A DNA stretch of 64,000 bases from Pedobacter sp. AJM. Lineage in GTDB: Bacteria; Bacteroidota; Bacteroidia; Sphingobacteriales; Sphingobacteriaceae. A program made the position numbers and the translations under genes. Shown one piece after another: positions 16,288-26,172 of the stretch. Below the pieces are notes generated by a model. It was not told the origin of the DNA, searched no databases, and saw only the letters and a program-made list of their open reading frames with translations. The stretch spans positions 682,001-746,000 of the forward strand of contig NZ_NHOT01000003.1 of the NCBI RefSeq assembly GCF_002197755.1. Direction: 5' to 3'. Positions within the stretch are counted from its first letter, which is position 1. Every line of letters begins with the position of its first letter.

Positions 16288-16342
16288 GCGGTTGGCGTGT
16301 GGCATTCGTAGTCGAAAATGCCCTGCGCTAAACACTAACCGC
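16288..16342. repeat. Imperfect inverted repeat at the 3' end of dnaE
   Basis: GCGGTTGGCGTGTGGCATT (16288-16306) is mirrored on the other strand at 16317-16342, which reads GCGGTTAGTG, then about ten bases, then GGCATT. The inner GCATT/AATGC closes a tight hairpin. The element touches the dnaE stop codon (16342-16344) and could act as its transcript end. Confidence 0.5.
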
Positions 16343-19300
16343 TAGTTCAGCTTGTAATTAACAACATTAAGCCCCAGTAATTGTTCTAGAAACTTATTGT
16401 TAGGGTTTATTTTTAAATTTTTGGATGATAGATCCAGCATAATTTGTTTTTCACTATCGAAAACAGCGAAATTAAGCTGGCAGTTCTGCTGATCAGAATT
16501 TGCCTTATTGTCTGCTAAGATCAGTTCAATTTCCTTCATCAGCTCATCATTAACCCGCTCAATCGGCACTTGTATGGTTAAACTTTTGGTAAGCTTATCC
16601 CTTAATTCTGACATCAGGTTAATGGCTGTGATTTTAAACTCCCAGTCACCTGCCTTTCCAAATCTTTCACCCACCCTGCCTCTGATTTGAAGGAAATATC
16701 CTTCTGTTAAAAAAGATTTAAATTTGAGAAAATCTTCGCCGAACAAAGCCATTTCACAGGCATCTTCATAATCTTCAAATACAAATGTGCCAAAGGGTTT
16801 GCCGGTTTTGGTTATCCGCTGAGAAGCCGCCACCACTAATCCACCCACGCAAAGTTCGCGGTTTTGCAGCTTTGAAAATTCAGCCAAAATCTCTTCATTG
16901 GTATCGCCCATTCTCACCTTATTGATGATGCTCAACTGCCTGACACCATGCGTACAGAATCTATCCAGTTCCAGTTTATAATTATCCAGAGGATGCCCAG
17001 AAAGGAAAATTCCGATGGCATCTTTTTCATATTTCAACCGGTCCATGAGTGCCCATTCCGGTGAAACAGGTAATGAAGGCTCCAGAATCAGATCTGCTTT
17101 CGATCCGCCAAATAACGATCCCTGCGAGGTATTTTCATTATTCTGAAAATCATTGGCAAACTTGATAATTTTTTCAATGCCATTCATTTTATCATTAGGT
17201 CCGATGTAAAAGTATTGCGCACGGTGCCCGCCAAAGGCATCAAAAGCACCGCTATACACAAAACTTTCGTAAGCCTTTTTATTCACGATGCGGGTATTAG
17301 ACCGTTTGGCAAAATCATAAACGGATGCATAGGCCCCGTTCGAAACCCTTTCCTCGATAATACTCTCCACGGCCTTCTCTCCTACACCTTTCACTGCCGA
17401 CATTCCAAAACGCACCTCACCTCTGCCATTTACGGAAAATTTAAGGTCAGACTCATTCACATCAGGTCCTAACACCACTACTCCCATCTGGCGACATTCT
17501 TCCATAAAAAATGCTACTTGTTTAATATCGCTCATGTTGTTGGAAAGCACCGCAGCCATATATTCTGCCGGGTAATGGGCTTTTAAATAAGCCGTTTGAT
17601 AGGCAATCCAGGCATAACAAGTGGAGTGTGATTTATTAAAGGCATAAGAGGCGAATGCTTCCCAATCTTTCCAGATTTTTTCTAAAGTTGCCGCATTGTG
17701 GCCCTTTTCTGCCGCCTGCTTTACAAATTTAGGTTTCATCTTATCCAGAACATCCTTTTGCTTTTTACCCATTGCCTTCCGCAGAACGTCGGCTTCACCT
17801 TTGGTAAAACCAGCCAGTTTTTGCGATAAAAGCATCACCTGCTCCTGGTATACGGTAATCCCGTAGGTTTCTTTTAAATATTCTTCACAGGCATCTAAAT
17901 CGTATTGAATTTCTTCTTCTCCATTTTTACGCCGAACAAAACTTGGAATATATTCCATTGGACCAGGACGGTATAATGCATTCATGGCAATTAAATCGTC
18001 GAAAACGGTCGGCTTCAGTTCCTTCATGTACTTTTGCATACCCGGACTCTCGTACTGGAAAATACCAATGGTTTCACCGCGCTGGAAAAGTTCATAAGTC
18101 ATCACATCATCAATCGGAAAATTATCCGGATTAAGATCGATGCCATGCCTTTTCTTCACCAGTTTAACGGTATCTTTAATCAGGGTTAATGTTTTTAACC
18201 CCAGGAAGTCCATTTTTAATAAACCGGCACTTTCTACTACGGAGTTATCAAACTGGGTAACATATAAATCAGAATCCTTTGCTGTAGCTACCGGAACGAA
18301 ATTGGTGATATCGCTTGGCGTAATGATTACTCCGCAGGCGTGAATTCCCGTATTTCGCAATGAGCCTTCTAAAACCTGTGCCTGTTGAATGGTTTCGGCA
18401 CTTAGGTCTTTTAAAAGTCCCATTGCCTTCAACTCCTGAACACGTTCATATTCATCAGGTCGTAAAGCATCCTTTAAACTCTTTTCGTCGAGATTAAAGA
18501 TTTTAGCGAGCTTCATATTCGGAATCAGCTTCGCAATTTTATCGGCCTCAAACAGTGGCAAATCTAACACCCTGGCCGTATCACGAATAGATGACTTAGC
18601 TGCCATGGTACCATAAGTGATGATTTGCGCAACCTGGCTGGAACCGTATTTATTAATTACGTATTCCATTACACGACCACGCCCCTCGTCATCAAAATCG
18701 ATATCAATATCGGGCATGGAAACCCGGTCTGGATTCAGGAAACGCTCAAAAAGCAGATCATATTTAATCGGATCGATATTCGTAATCCATAAGCAATAAG
18801 CCACTACAGAGCCTGCTGCCGAACCACGCCCGGGTCCAACTGACACATCTCTTCGGCGTGCTTCAGCAATAAAATCCTGTACAATCAGGAAGTAACCCGG
18901 ATAACCTGTTTTCTCAATGGTAGCCAGCTCAAAATCTAAACGCTCAATAATTGGCGGTGTAAGTTCTCCATATCTGATTTTCGCGCCTTCATAAGTAAGG
19001 TGCCTTAAAAACTTATTCTCACCACGTTTTCCACCGTCTTCCTCATCTTCTGCGACTAAAAATTGTTCGGGGATATCAAATTTTGGCAGTAATACCTCCC
19101 GGGCAAGCTTGTAAGTTTCAATCTTATCAACAATTTCCTGTATGTTCAAAATGGCTTCAGGTAAATCGGCAAAAAGCGCTTTCATCTCCTCGCCCGATTT
19201 AAAATAGTATTCCTGGTTAGGTAAGCCATAACGGTAACCACGTCCACGACCAATTGGTGTAGCCTGCTTTTCACCATCCTTTACACACAATAAAATATCA

Positions 19301-20775
19301 TGCGCATTCGCATCCTTTTTATTGATATAATAGGTATTATTGGTGGCTACAAGCTTAACATCATGTTTTTTAGCCAGTGAAATTAAAGATGCATTTACCC
19401 GATCTTCATCTTCCTGACTGTGTCGCATCACCTCAATATAAAAATCATCTCCGAACTGTGCTTTCCACCACAGCAAAGCTTCCTCTGCCTGGTTTTCACC
19501 CATGTTTAAGATTTTATTTGAAATTTCGCCAGACAGATTTCCGGAAAGTACAATGATATTATCTTTATATTGCTCAATTACCTCCCTGTCAATTCTGGGC
19601 ACATAATAAAATCCCTTGGTATAAGCAATGGATGACATTTTAGCCAGGTTGTGGTATCCTGCTTTATTTTTAGCCAACAGTACCATTTGGTAGCCATTGT
19701 CTTTTGTGGTGCGGTCTAAGTGGTTGTTACATACGAAAAACTCTACGCCAACAATTGGTGTCATCACCACTTCTGTTGGTCTTTCTCCGGCTTCTATAGC
19801 AGCAGCGTTTTTGGCCTCGGCAGCTTTATTATGATTTAAAACATGATTTACAAAATGAAAGGCTCCCATCATATTGGCATGATCGGTCATGGCTACTGCA
19901 GGCATTTTCAACGATGCTGCCGCCTTAATCAATGCCGGAATACTGATGGTACTTTGTAAAACAGAAAACTGGGTGTGATTGTGCAGGTGTACAAAATTCG
20001 CCGAAGCCAGTTCCTGCTTATTCTGTTCAAGTTCCTGCCTGGATACCCCACCACCCTCTGCTTTCTGCAGGCGCTTGCGAATTTCATCGGAAGCCGATTT
20101 TAAATTCACATGCGGAATCCCAAAGCTTGGGATAGACGCCGGATTTATTTCCCTGAAACGTGGAAAATATTCTGCATCAACCAGTAATTCTTCCTTTTTA
20201 AAAACTTCTTTCTTGATCAGTTCCAGAAAACAACGTGTTGTTGCTTCCACGTCGGCAGTGGCATTGTGTGCCTCATTAAAAGGTACGCCAAATAAATAGG
20301 AATGCAGTTCGGTTAAGGTTGGCAGTTTAAATTTACCCCCCCTTCCCCCTGGTAACTTCAATAATTCGGCAGTTACTTCCGTACAGGTATCCAGTACGGG
20401 CATTTCGGCCATGCAGTTTTCTATACCAAAACGGTAAAATTCGCAGCCCATAATGTTGATATCGAAACCAACATTCTGCCCGACTATGAATTTTGATTTA
20501 GCAAGGACAGCATTAAATTTTTCCAGTACTTCTGCTAAAGTAATCCCTTGTTCATCGGCCAGTTCAGTAGAAATTCCGTGAATACGCTCGGCATCATAAG
20601 GGATGTTAAAACCCTCAGGCTTAACCAGGTAATCCTGATGCTCCACCATCCTCCCCATTTCATCGTGCAATTGCCAGGCAATCTGAATACAACGCGGCCA
20701 GTTATCGGTATCGGTAATGGGCGCATTGTAATTGCGTGGCAAACCTGTGGTTTCTGTATCAAAAATTAAGTACAT
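16342..20775 (-). CDS. dnaE: DNA polymerase III subunit alpha with fused N-terminal 3'-5' exonuclease
   Basis: The 1477-residue replicative polymerase combines two activities. Residues 1-190 are a DnaQ-like DEDDh exonuclease with D6 and E8 (FDTETTG), D105 (NVGFD), H170 and D175 (AHNATADVEA). A PHP domain starts near 263 (HLHNHTQFSV, MTDHANMMGAF). The polymerase palm follows, with GPGRGSAAGS and the catalytic acids in PDIDIDF (688-694), then the finger and (HhH)2 regions and an OB-fold near the C-terminus (LCVGGLVVAASQRITKTG). E. coli DnaE has 1160 residues and a separate DnaQ. The fusion puts proofreading in cis, unlike PolC, where the exonuclease is inserted in the PHP domain. The PHP histidines look preserved. 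Confidence 0.9.
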   Translation of the reverse strand: MYLIFDTETTGLPRNYNAPITDTDNWPRCIQIAWQLHDEMGRMVEHQDYLVKPEGFNIPYDAERIHGISTELADEQGITLAEVLEKFNAVLAKSKFIVGQNVGFDINIMGCEFYRFGIENCMAEMPVLDTCTEVTAELLKLPGGRGGKFKLPTLTELHSYLFGVPFNEAHNATADVEATTRCFLELIKKEVFKKEELLVDAEYFPRFREINPASIPSFGIPHVNLKSASDEIRKRLQKAEGGGVSRQELEQNKQELASANFVHLHNHTQFSVLQSTISIPALIKAAASLKMPAVAMTDHANMMGAFHFVNHVLNHNKAAEAKNAAAIEAGERPTEVVMTPIVGVEFFVCNNHLDRTTKDNGYQMVLLAKNKAGYHNLAKMSSIAYTKGFYYVPRIDREVIEQYKDNIIVLSGNLSGEISNKILNMGENQAEEALLWWKAQFGDDFYIEVMRHSQEDEDRVNASLISLAKKHDVKLVATNNTYYINKKDANAHDILLCVKDGEKQATPIGRGRGYRYGLPNQEYYFKSGEEMKALFADLPEAILNIQEIVDKIETYKLAREVLLPKFDIPEQFLVAEDEEDGGKRGENKFLRHLTYEGAKIRYGELTPPIIERLDFELATIEKTGYPGYFLIVQDFIAEARRRDVSVGPGRGSAAGSVVAYCLWITNIDPIKYDLLFERFLNPDRVSMPDIDIDFDDEGRGRVMEYVINKYGSSQVAQIITYGTMAAKSSIRDTARVLDLPLFEADKIAKLIPNMKLAKIFNLDEKSLKDALRPDEYERVQELKAMGLLKDLSAETIQQAQVLEGSLRNTGIHACGVIITPSDITNFVPVATAKDSDLYVTQFDNSVVESAGLLKMDFLGLKTLTLIKDTVKLVKKRHGIDLNPDNFPIDDVMTYELFQRGETIGIFQYESPGMQKYMKELKPTVFDDLIAMNALYRPGPMEYIPSFVRRKNGEEEIQYDLDACEEYLKETYGITVYQEQVMLLSQKLAGFTKGEADVLRKAMGKKQKDVLDKMKPKFVKQAAEKGHNAATLEKIWKDWEAFASYAFNKSHSTCYAWIAYQTAYLKAHYPAEYMAAVLSNNMSDIKQVAFFMEECRQMGVVVLGPDVNESDLKFSVNGRGEVRFGMSAVKGVGEKAVESIIEERVSNGAYASVYDFAKRSNTRIVNKKAYESFVYSGAFDAFGGHRAQYFYIGPNDKMNGIEKIIKFANDFQNNENTSQGSLFGGSKADLILEPSLPVSPEWALMDRLKYEKDAIGIFLSGHPLDNYKLELDRFCTHGVRQLSIINKVRMGDTNEEILAEFSKLQNRELCVGGLVVAASQRITKTGKPFGTFVFEDYEDACEMALFGEDFLKFKSFLTEGYFLQIRGRVGERFGKAGDWEFKITAINLMSELRDKLTKSLTIQVPIERVNDELMKEIELILADNKANSDQQNCQLNFAVFDSEKQIMLDLSSKNLKINPNNKFLEQLLGLNVVNYKLN

Positions 20776-20990
20776 ATGGTATGGTCAAGAATTAACCGTT
20801 CGGGAATCATAACGGTTTTTCAAAAATAGGAAATTTGAATGCGGATGTTGTCAGCAAATTATCAACAAACCACTCCATTTTGAAACGACTAAGATGATCA
20901 ACTACATCATTTAACATGATATAAAACGAAAATTCAGTTAAAAACATTACTTTTTGTAAAAATTTATTTCAAGAAAAAAACTTCATTGCC

Positions 20991-21689
20991 ATGATGAAAA
21001 CTATTTTAGCTATATTATTTCTTTCTGCGCCCTTCTCCGGTCTGTTTGCGCAGAAGCAATTTAATCTGGAATTGAAGAAGCAACTGGATACCATTCTGCA
21101 ACTTGATCAGGGAATCAGGGAATTTGGTGATACAGAAACCACGGAAATAAGAAAAGATACACTTGCAGCAATGTTTAAATACCCGAAGAAAACCCTGACT
21201 GAAAACCTATGGAAGGTCATGAATGAAATAGATTCTGTTAATTTAATCAAAATAGAGGCCATAATATCAAAATACGGTTACCCGGGAAAAAGCATGGTGG
21301 GTGAACCGACAAATACAGCCGCTTTTTTTGTCATCCAACATAGCCCTAACCTTATTCCAACATATTATCCACTTATTAAAAAAGCTGGAAAAGCAGGTGA
21401 GTTACCATTTAAATACACGGCAATGATGTTAGATAGAAAGTTAAGTAACGAAGGGAAAGAACAATTTTATGGCACACAGATATATGGTGTAAAAATTCTG
21501 AATAAAATAACCGGCAAGAAGGATTTCTTTCGGTATGTAGTCCCGATTAAAGATGCCAAAAACGTAAACAAAAGACGCAAAAAAGCAGGTTTTGACACCA
21601 CTGTTGAAGAGAATACCAAAAGATTTGGCTTTAGTTATAAAGCCTATACGCTGGAAGAAATAAAAAAAATAACGAAACAAACGCCATAG
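20991..21689 (+). CDS. DUF6624-like secreted protein
   Basis: The 232-residue protein has a signal peptide (residues 1-20, ending LFAQ). A domain with LWKVMNEIDSVNLIKIEAII, KYGYPGKSMVG, FFVIQHSP, DRKLSNEGKEQFYGTQ follows, matching the DUF6624 pattern. The function is unknown. The C-terminal 50 residues are very basic. No operon partner is present: dnaE is divergent and mdh has its own promoter. Confidence 0.65.
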   Translation: MMKTILAILFLSAPFSGLFAQKQFNLELKKQLDTILQLDQGIREFGDTETTEIRKDTLAAMFKYPKKTLTENLWKVMNEIDSVNLIKIEAIISKYGYPGKSMVGEPTNTAAFFVIQHSPNLIPTYYPLIKKAGKAGELPFKYTAMMLDRKLSNEGKEQFYGTQIYGVKILNKITGKKDFFRYVVPIKDAKNVNKRRKKAGFDTTVEENTKRFGFSYKAYTLEEIKKITKQTP

Positions 21690-21739
21690 GTTTATTAAAA
21701 CAGGAACGGTTTATCGATGTAAAGTTTTCCAATAAGGAT

Positions 21740-21769
21740 TTTTTAACCTTATATTTATTTCTACCTTCG
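21740..21769 (+). promoter_or_regulatory. Probable promoter of mdh
   Basis: TTTT (21740-21743) is followed after 18 nt by TACCTTCG (21762-21769), a 7/8 match to TAnnTTTG. The start codon is 39 nt further on. Confidence 0.45.
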
Positions 21770-21808
21770 ACTTATATTAGTGAAGCAAACCATTAAAATT
21801 ATAGATAT

Positions 21809-22747
21809 ATGAAAGTAACGGTTGTAGGTGCAGGCGCTGTCGGTGCTACCTGTGCAGATAATATTGCCCGGAGGGAATTGGCTAACGAACTCGTTTTACT
21901 GGATATTAAAGAGGGTTTTGCCGAAGGTAAAGCAATCGACATGATGCAAACGGCTACGCTATTGGGTTTTGATACAAAAATCAGCGGAGTAACCAATGAT
22001 TACAGTAAAACCGCGGGCTCGGATGTTGTGGTCATTACATCAGGTTTGCCACGTAAACCTGGGATGACCCGCGAAGACCTCATCGGAATTAATGCCGGCA
22101 TTGTGAAAGGCGTGGCCGAAAACATCCTTGAATTTTCGCCGGAAGCCATTATAATCGTGATCAGTAATCCGATGGATACCATGACCTATTTGGCTTTAAA
22201 ATCTTTAGGATTACCCAAAAACCGCATCATTGGCATGGGTGGAACTTTAGACAGCTCCCGTTTCAAATTTTATTTATCTCAGGCTTTAAATTGCAATCCG
22301 AATGATTTGCAGGGTTTTGTAATTGGTGGCCATGGCGATACAACGATGATTCCTTTAACCCGTCTGGCTACTTACCAAAGTTTACCGGTAAGCCATTTAC
22401 TGGATCAGGCTACGCTTGATAAAGTAGCGGCAGATACCATGGTAGGCGGTGCAACACTAACCGGACTAATTGGTACTTCCGCCTGGTATGCGCCTGGTGC
22501 AGCCGGTGCAGCTTTAGTAGAAGCCATTGTTCGCGATGAGAAAAAATTATTTACCTGCTGTGTTTCTTTAGAAGGCGAATATGGTCAACAGGATATTTGC
22601 CTGGGTGTTCCGGTAATTATTGGCCGTGATGGATGGGAAAAGATTATTGATTTCAAATTAACCGATGAGGAACAGACTGCATTTAATAAAAGTGCTGATG
22701 CAGTAAGAAATATGAATAGCGTACTGGCCGAAATGAAATTGGTATAG
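21809..22747 (+). CDS. mdh: Malate dehydrogenase
   Basis: This is the TCA-cycle NAD-dependent dehydrogenase that interconverts malate and oxaloacetate, LDH-like branch, 312 residues. It has GAGAVGAT for NAD binding with an Asp at the end of the second strand (VLLDIKEG), substrate Arg residues in LPRKPGMTRED, and the catalytic His in GGHGDTTMIPLTR. Length and motif order are normal. It appears to be monocistronic. Confidence 0.95.
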   Translation: MKVTVVGAGAVGATCADNIARRELANELVLLDIKEGFAEGKAIDMMQTATLLGFDTKISGVTNDYSKTAGSDVVVITSGLPRKPGMTREDLIGINAGIVKGVAENILEFSPEAIIIVISNPMDTMTYLALKSLGLPKNRIIGMGGTLDSSRFKFYLSQALNCNPNDLQGFVIGGHGDTTMIPLTRLATYQSLPVSHLLDQATLDKVAADTMVGGATLTGLIGTSAWYAPGAAGAALVEAIVRDEKKLFTCCVSLEGEYGQQDICLGVPVIIGRDGWEKIIDFKLTDEEQTAFNKSADAVRNMNSVLAEMKLV

Positions 22748-22901
22748 CTATGAAGTTAACCACCTGAGCTACCCAAATACAGCTAAGTTCAATTTCCCTA
22801 AATAATCTCAAATGTCTCAGGTGGCAAAATTAAAGCCAATGAACTAAGGATTGGCTAAAGTGACTTATAAAAGCTGAAATTTTAGGCGTTAAAAACCATG
22901 C

Positions 22902-23327
22902 ATGAAATCAATACCGATCCCACTTAAACTCATCAATCTGCAAGATGACGGCTTCCACCTCCTGGTAGAAATTGTTGTTTTTAAGGAAACGCATTTCGCA
23001 GTATTGGATACCGGTGCATCCAGAAGTGTATTTGATAAAGCCATTATAGAAAAACACCTTTCCGAAACCCTCCATGTATCGGAAGAAATAAATGCCGCAA
23101 CATTATTTACCACCACCACTACCATACAAGCCACTATTCCGGAAGTTAAAATTGGCACACTAAAAATAAAAAATTACGAAACGGTTGCCTTTGACCTGCA
23201 ATCGGTTAGTGCAACATACCAGCAATTTGGCCATCCTCCTGTCGCAGCCATTATCGGAGGCGATATTTTAATGCAACACAATGCCGTTATTCATTACAGT
23301 AAACTTTTGATGAGGCTTTACCGATAG
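22902..23327 (+). CDS. Retropepsin-like aspartic protease domain protein
   Basis: The 141-residue protein carries the clan AA aspartic protease motif VLDTGASRSVFD (about residues 44-55) and a second conserved loop, AAIIGGDIL, near residue 118. Such single-domain proteins would act as dimers, like retroviral proteases. There is no signal peptide or membrane segment, so it is probably cytoplasmic. The substrate is unknown. It sits between mdh and a truncated haemoglobin, with no evident functional link. Confidence 0.7.
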   Translation: MKSIPIPLKLINLQDDGFHLLVEIVVFKETHFAVLDTGASRSVFDKAIIEKHLSETLHVSEEINAATLFTTTTTIQATIPEVKIGTLKIKNYETVAFDLQSVSATYQQFGHPPVAAIIGGDILMQHNAVIHYSKLLMRLYR

Positions 23328-23396
23328 TGCTGGCATAATGATCCCGGTCATTTTTTACAAATCATTTTATATGATCTTTGTTACCATAAAAATTGC

Positions 23397-23792
23397 ATGA
23401 TGAATGACATTGAAAACAGAACAGATATCATCCTTTTGGTTGATCGCTTTTACAACCATGTAGAAGAAAATCAAGAGATCGGTCCGATTTTTACTGAGAT
23501 CGCGCAGGTAAACTGGGTGCACCACTTACCTAAAATGTATGATTTCTGGGAAAGTATTCTTTTTGGAAAAGCCATTTATAAAGGAAACCCGATGCTTACA
23601 CATTTTTCATTAAACCAAAAGATACCACTACAGGAAGCAGAATTTAGCATCTGGAAAGCGATTTTTATTCAAACAGTTGATGAATTATTTGCCGGTGAAA
23701 ATGCTGAAACCATTAAACAAAAAGCACAATCAATTGCAGATCTAATGCATTTTAAAATCAATTCGCCCAAAACAGACCTTAACATTATTTAA
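23397..23792 (+). CDS. Group III truncated haemoglobin
   Basis: The 131-residue globin matches group III truncated haemoglobins: FYNHVEENQEIGPIFTEIA at the start, the WVHHLPKMYDFWESILF helix, and a proximal His probably in LTHFSLNQKIPL. The family binds O2 or NO and is linked to detoxification or low-oxygen growth. Two ATGs in a row (23397 and 23400) make the exact start uncertain by one codon. It lies 69 nt after the retropepsin gene. Confidence 0.85.
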   Translation: MMNDIENRTDIILLVDRFYNHVEENQEIGPIFTEIAQVNWVHHLPKMYDFWESILFGKAIYKGNPMLTHFSLNQKIPLQEAEFSIWKAIFIQTVDELFAGENAETIKQKAQSIADLMHFKINSPKTDLNII

Positions 23793-24002
23793 AAATCAAT
23801 CACTATTTCAGGGCATGAAGCACAGCTAATGCTTTTACTGGTCTGGTAAGATTGCTTTATCGGACATCTATACCATACGCCCACTTTGTGCCTGTTGCAC
23901 GACTGAAAACCATACTCATCTTTCAGGAAAAACGATTATCTTGGGGAAATTACAAAAAATTAAATTTTGTTAATTCCCCGTTTTTTAATTACTTGTACTT
24001 AG

Positions 24003-24683
24003 ATGAATTTATTACTTGTAGAAGATGAACCCAATGTGGTTTCGGTCATTTCAAGAGGTTTAACCGATGAAGGTTTTACGGTGAGTATTGCTCCCGACGG
24101 ACTGATTGGCAAACAAATGGCCATCGAAAATCATTTCGATTTAATTATTCTGGACATCATGCTCCCCGGCATTAATGGTCTTGAGCTCTGTAAAATGATT
24201 AAAGAACAGAAACCCGGTATCCCGGTCATTATGCTTACGGCTTTAGGTACTACCGAAAATGTGGTGAATGGATTGGATAACGGCGCAGATGATTACCTGA
24301 TTAAACCTTTTAAATTTGCGGAACTTTTTGCCAGAATCAGAATGCTTTTAAGGCGTTATCAAGGCACTGTTAATCTCGATCAGATCATCAGCATTGCTGA
24401 TTTAAAAATTAACCTCAGTGCAAAAACCGTTAACCGGAACCAGACTGATATTGTACTCACGGCAACAGAATACCGCTTGCTGGAATACATGGCAAAAAAT
24501 AAAGGCAAAATCCTGTCAAGGATCGATATCCTGGAAAATGTTTGGGATATTGATTTCAACCTTGGCACCAATGTGGTGGATGTTTATGTGAATTACCTGC
24601 GTAAAAAAATAGATAAAAACGCCAGTCAGAAACTCATTCATACCGCTGTTGGATTAGGCTATGTTTTAAAAGAAAAATCATGA
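24003..24683 (+). CDS. OmpR-family response regulator
   Basis: The receiver domain (about 1-118) has the acid pair in VEDEP, the phosphoacceptor D51 in LIILDIMLPG and Lys in LIKPFKFAEL. A winged-helix DNA-binding domain (about 128-224) ends the 226-residue protein. The stop overlaps the ATG of the histidine kinase by four bases (ATGA), so the two are translationally coupled. A TTTG at 23966-23969 and TACTTG near 23990 may be promoter elements. Confidence 0.9.
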   Translation: MNLLLVEDEPNVVSVISRGLTDEGFTVSIAPDGLIGKQMAIENHFDLIILDIMLPGINGLELCKMIKEQKPGIPVIMLTALGTTENVVNGLDNGADDYLIKPFKFAELFARIRMLLRRYQGTVNLDQIISIADLKINLSAKTVNRNQTDIVLTATEYRLLEYMAKNKGKILSRIDILENVWDIDFNLGTNVVDVYVNYLRKKIDKNASQKLIHTAVGLGYVLKEKS

Positions 24684-26035
24684 AAATTGCCCAGAAAATC
24701 ACTTTACTTTTCGCCATTTTATCGGCCGTAATTATTTCATTGTTAAGTGGTTTTGTCTGGTATTTTTCAAATGAATTTGCGTTTGAAGATTTTTACAAGC
24801 GTTTAGAAGCCAGGGTGAACATTGCGGCACAAATTAAATTGTATGAAGACGATAATAACGCTGTTTATGCCAAAATGCGCAATCAATACCTGGAGCGCCT
24901 GCCATCAGAGCAGGAGTTTATCATCGATCCCAAAAAAGCCACTTCACCAATAGACCGGGAGTTGCCCAAAACTTTTTATAAAAAGATTAATACAGGTATG
25001 ATGGCCCGCTATCGCATCGAAAATCATTTTTATGCCGGCAAATATTTTAAAACGTCTAAGGGGGGCTACATTGTAATCATTTCTGCAAACGACCCGTTTG
25101 GTTTCAGGGAACTGGAAGATTTACAAAAAATCCTCATTATAGGTTTTTTCCTTTCCATTATCCTCTCTTTTGTGGTGGGCTGGAAATTTTCTGATTATAT
25201 GCTTACCCCACTGAGAAATATCATCAAAAGTGTAAAAAAAATAAAAGCAGAGAATTTGCACATGCGCCTGGATGTTAAAAAAGGAAGCGATGAAATGTCG
25301 CAACTGGCACAAACTTTCAATAACATGCTAAACCGCCTGGAAACGGCCTTTGAAACCCAAAACAACTTTATCAGTAATGCATCGCATGAGCTGCGTACGC
25401 CGCTAACCGTAATCAGTGCCGAAGTGGAATTGGCCATGAAACATGATCAGCATCAGGAATACCAGCAGAAGGCATTATCCAGAATAAAAGATGAGGCGGA
25501 ACGGCTGGAGCATATTTTAACCAGTTTGCTCGGCCTGGCACAATCTGGTTTTAACGGCAAAAATCAACCCTGGGAAGAAGTAAGGATGGACGAATTGCTG
25601 TGGGAAATTAAAGGTTCAGTTAACCAGGTATACCCCAATAGCAGCATCCGGATTGATTTCAGTAAACTGCCGGAAGAGGAATCATTACTGACCTTGAAGG
25701 TAAATAAGAATTTAATTAAACTGGCCATATCCAATGTGGTAAGTAATGCCTGTAAATATTCAAATGAAAATGTAGTGCTTATCGGCATTGAAAGTACTGG
25801 CAAAACACTATCTATTGCCGTAACTGATCATGGAATAGGCATACCACAAACGGATATTCAACATATTTTCGAGCCTTTTTACAGGGCTTCCAACACCAAT
25901 GATTATAAGGGTTACGGTGTTGGTTTACCACTTTCACTGAATATTATCCGGCTGCACAGGGGAAGTATTGCCATTAAATCACAGGAAGGCATTGGAACCG
26001 AAATTAAAATCATGCTGCCGTTAATTGGTGTATAA
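24680..26035 (+). CDS. Membrane sensor histidine kinase
   Basis: The 451-residue kinase has two membrane helices (about 7-28 and 150-168) around a periplasmic sensor of about 120 residues, a HAMP linker, the HisKA phosphoacceptor H236 in SNASHELRTPL, and an ATPase domain with SNACKYS, DHGIGIP and GVGLPLSL. It forms the input side of the two-component system with the regulator in front. The signal is unknown. The UspA-like and bestrophin genes downstream, same strand, are plausible targets. Confidence 0.9.
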   Translation: MKIAQKITLLFAILSAVIISLLSGFVWYFSNEFAFEDFYKRLEARVNIAAQIKLYEDDNNAVYAKMRNQYLERLPSEQEFIIDPKKATSPIDRELPKTFYKKINTGMMARYRIENHFYAGKYFKTSKGGYIVIISANDPFGFRELEDLQKILIIGFFLSIILSFVVGWKFSDYMLTPLRNIIKSVKKIKAENLHMRLDVKKGSDEMSQLAQTFNNMLNRLETAFETQNNFISNASHELRTPLTVISAEVELAMKHDQHQEYQQKALSRIKDEAERLEHILTSLLGLAQSGFNGKNQPWEEVRMDELLWEIKGSVNQVYPNSSIRIDFSKLPEEESLLTLKVNKNLIKLAISNVVSNACKYSNENVVLIGIESTGKTLSIAVTDHGIGIPQTDIQHIFEPFYRASNTNDYKGYGVGLPLSLNIIRLHRGSIAIKSQEGIGTEIKIMLPLIGV

Positions 26036-26172
26036 ACCTATATTGATTATATTTGCTTATTATCCTTCCTTTATACACAAATCTAATCGTATTCTAATCT
26101 CATTCTTAACTGGCTGTAATGTCATTGGCCTAAACTTGTATCAATTGATTAATTCACTTAAACAAGTTAGCA

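Noticed and set aside
22741..22830. On the minus strand, GGGTAGCTCAGGTGGTTAA resembles the D-arm of a tRNA.
   Set aside because: There is no anticodon arm, T-arm or acceptor stem in the right places, and the sequence runs into the end of mdh. The match arises from one arm of a CCACCTGAG/CTCAGGTGG inverted repeat (22760-22768, 22816-22824).
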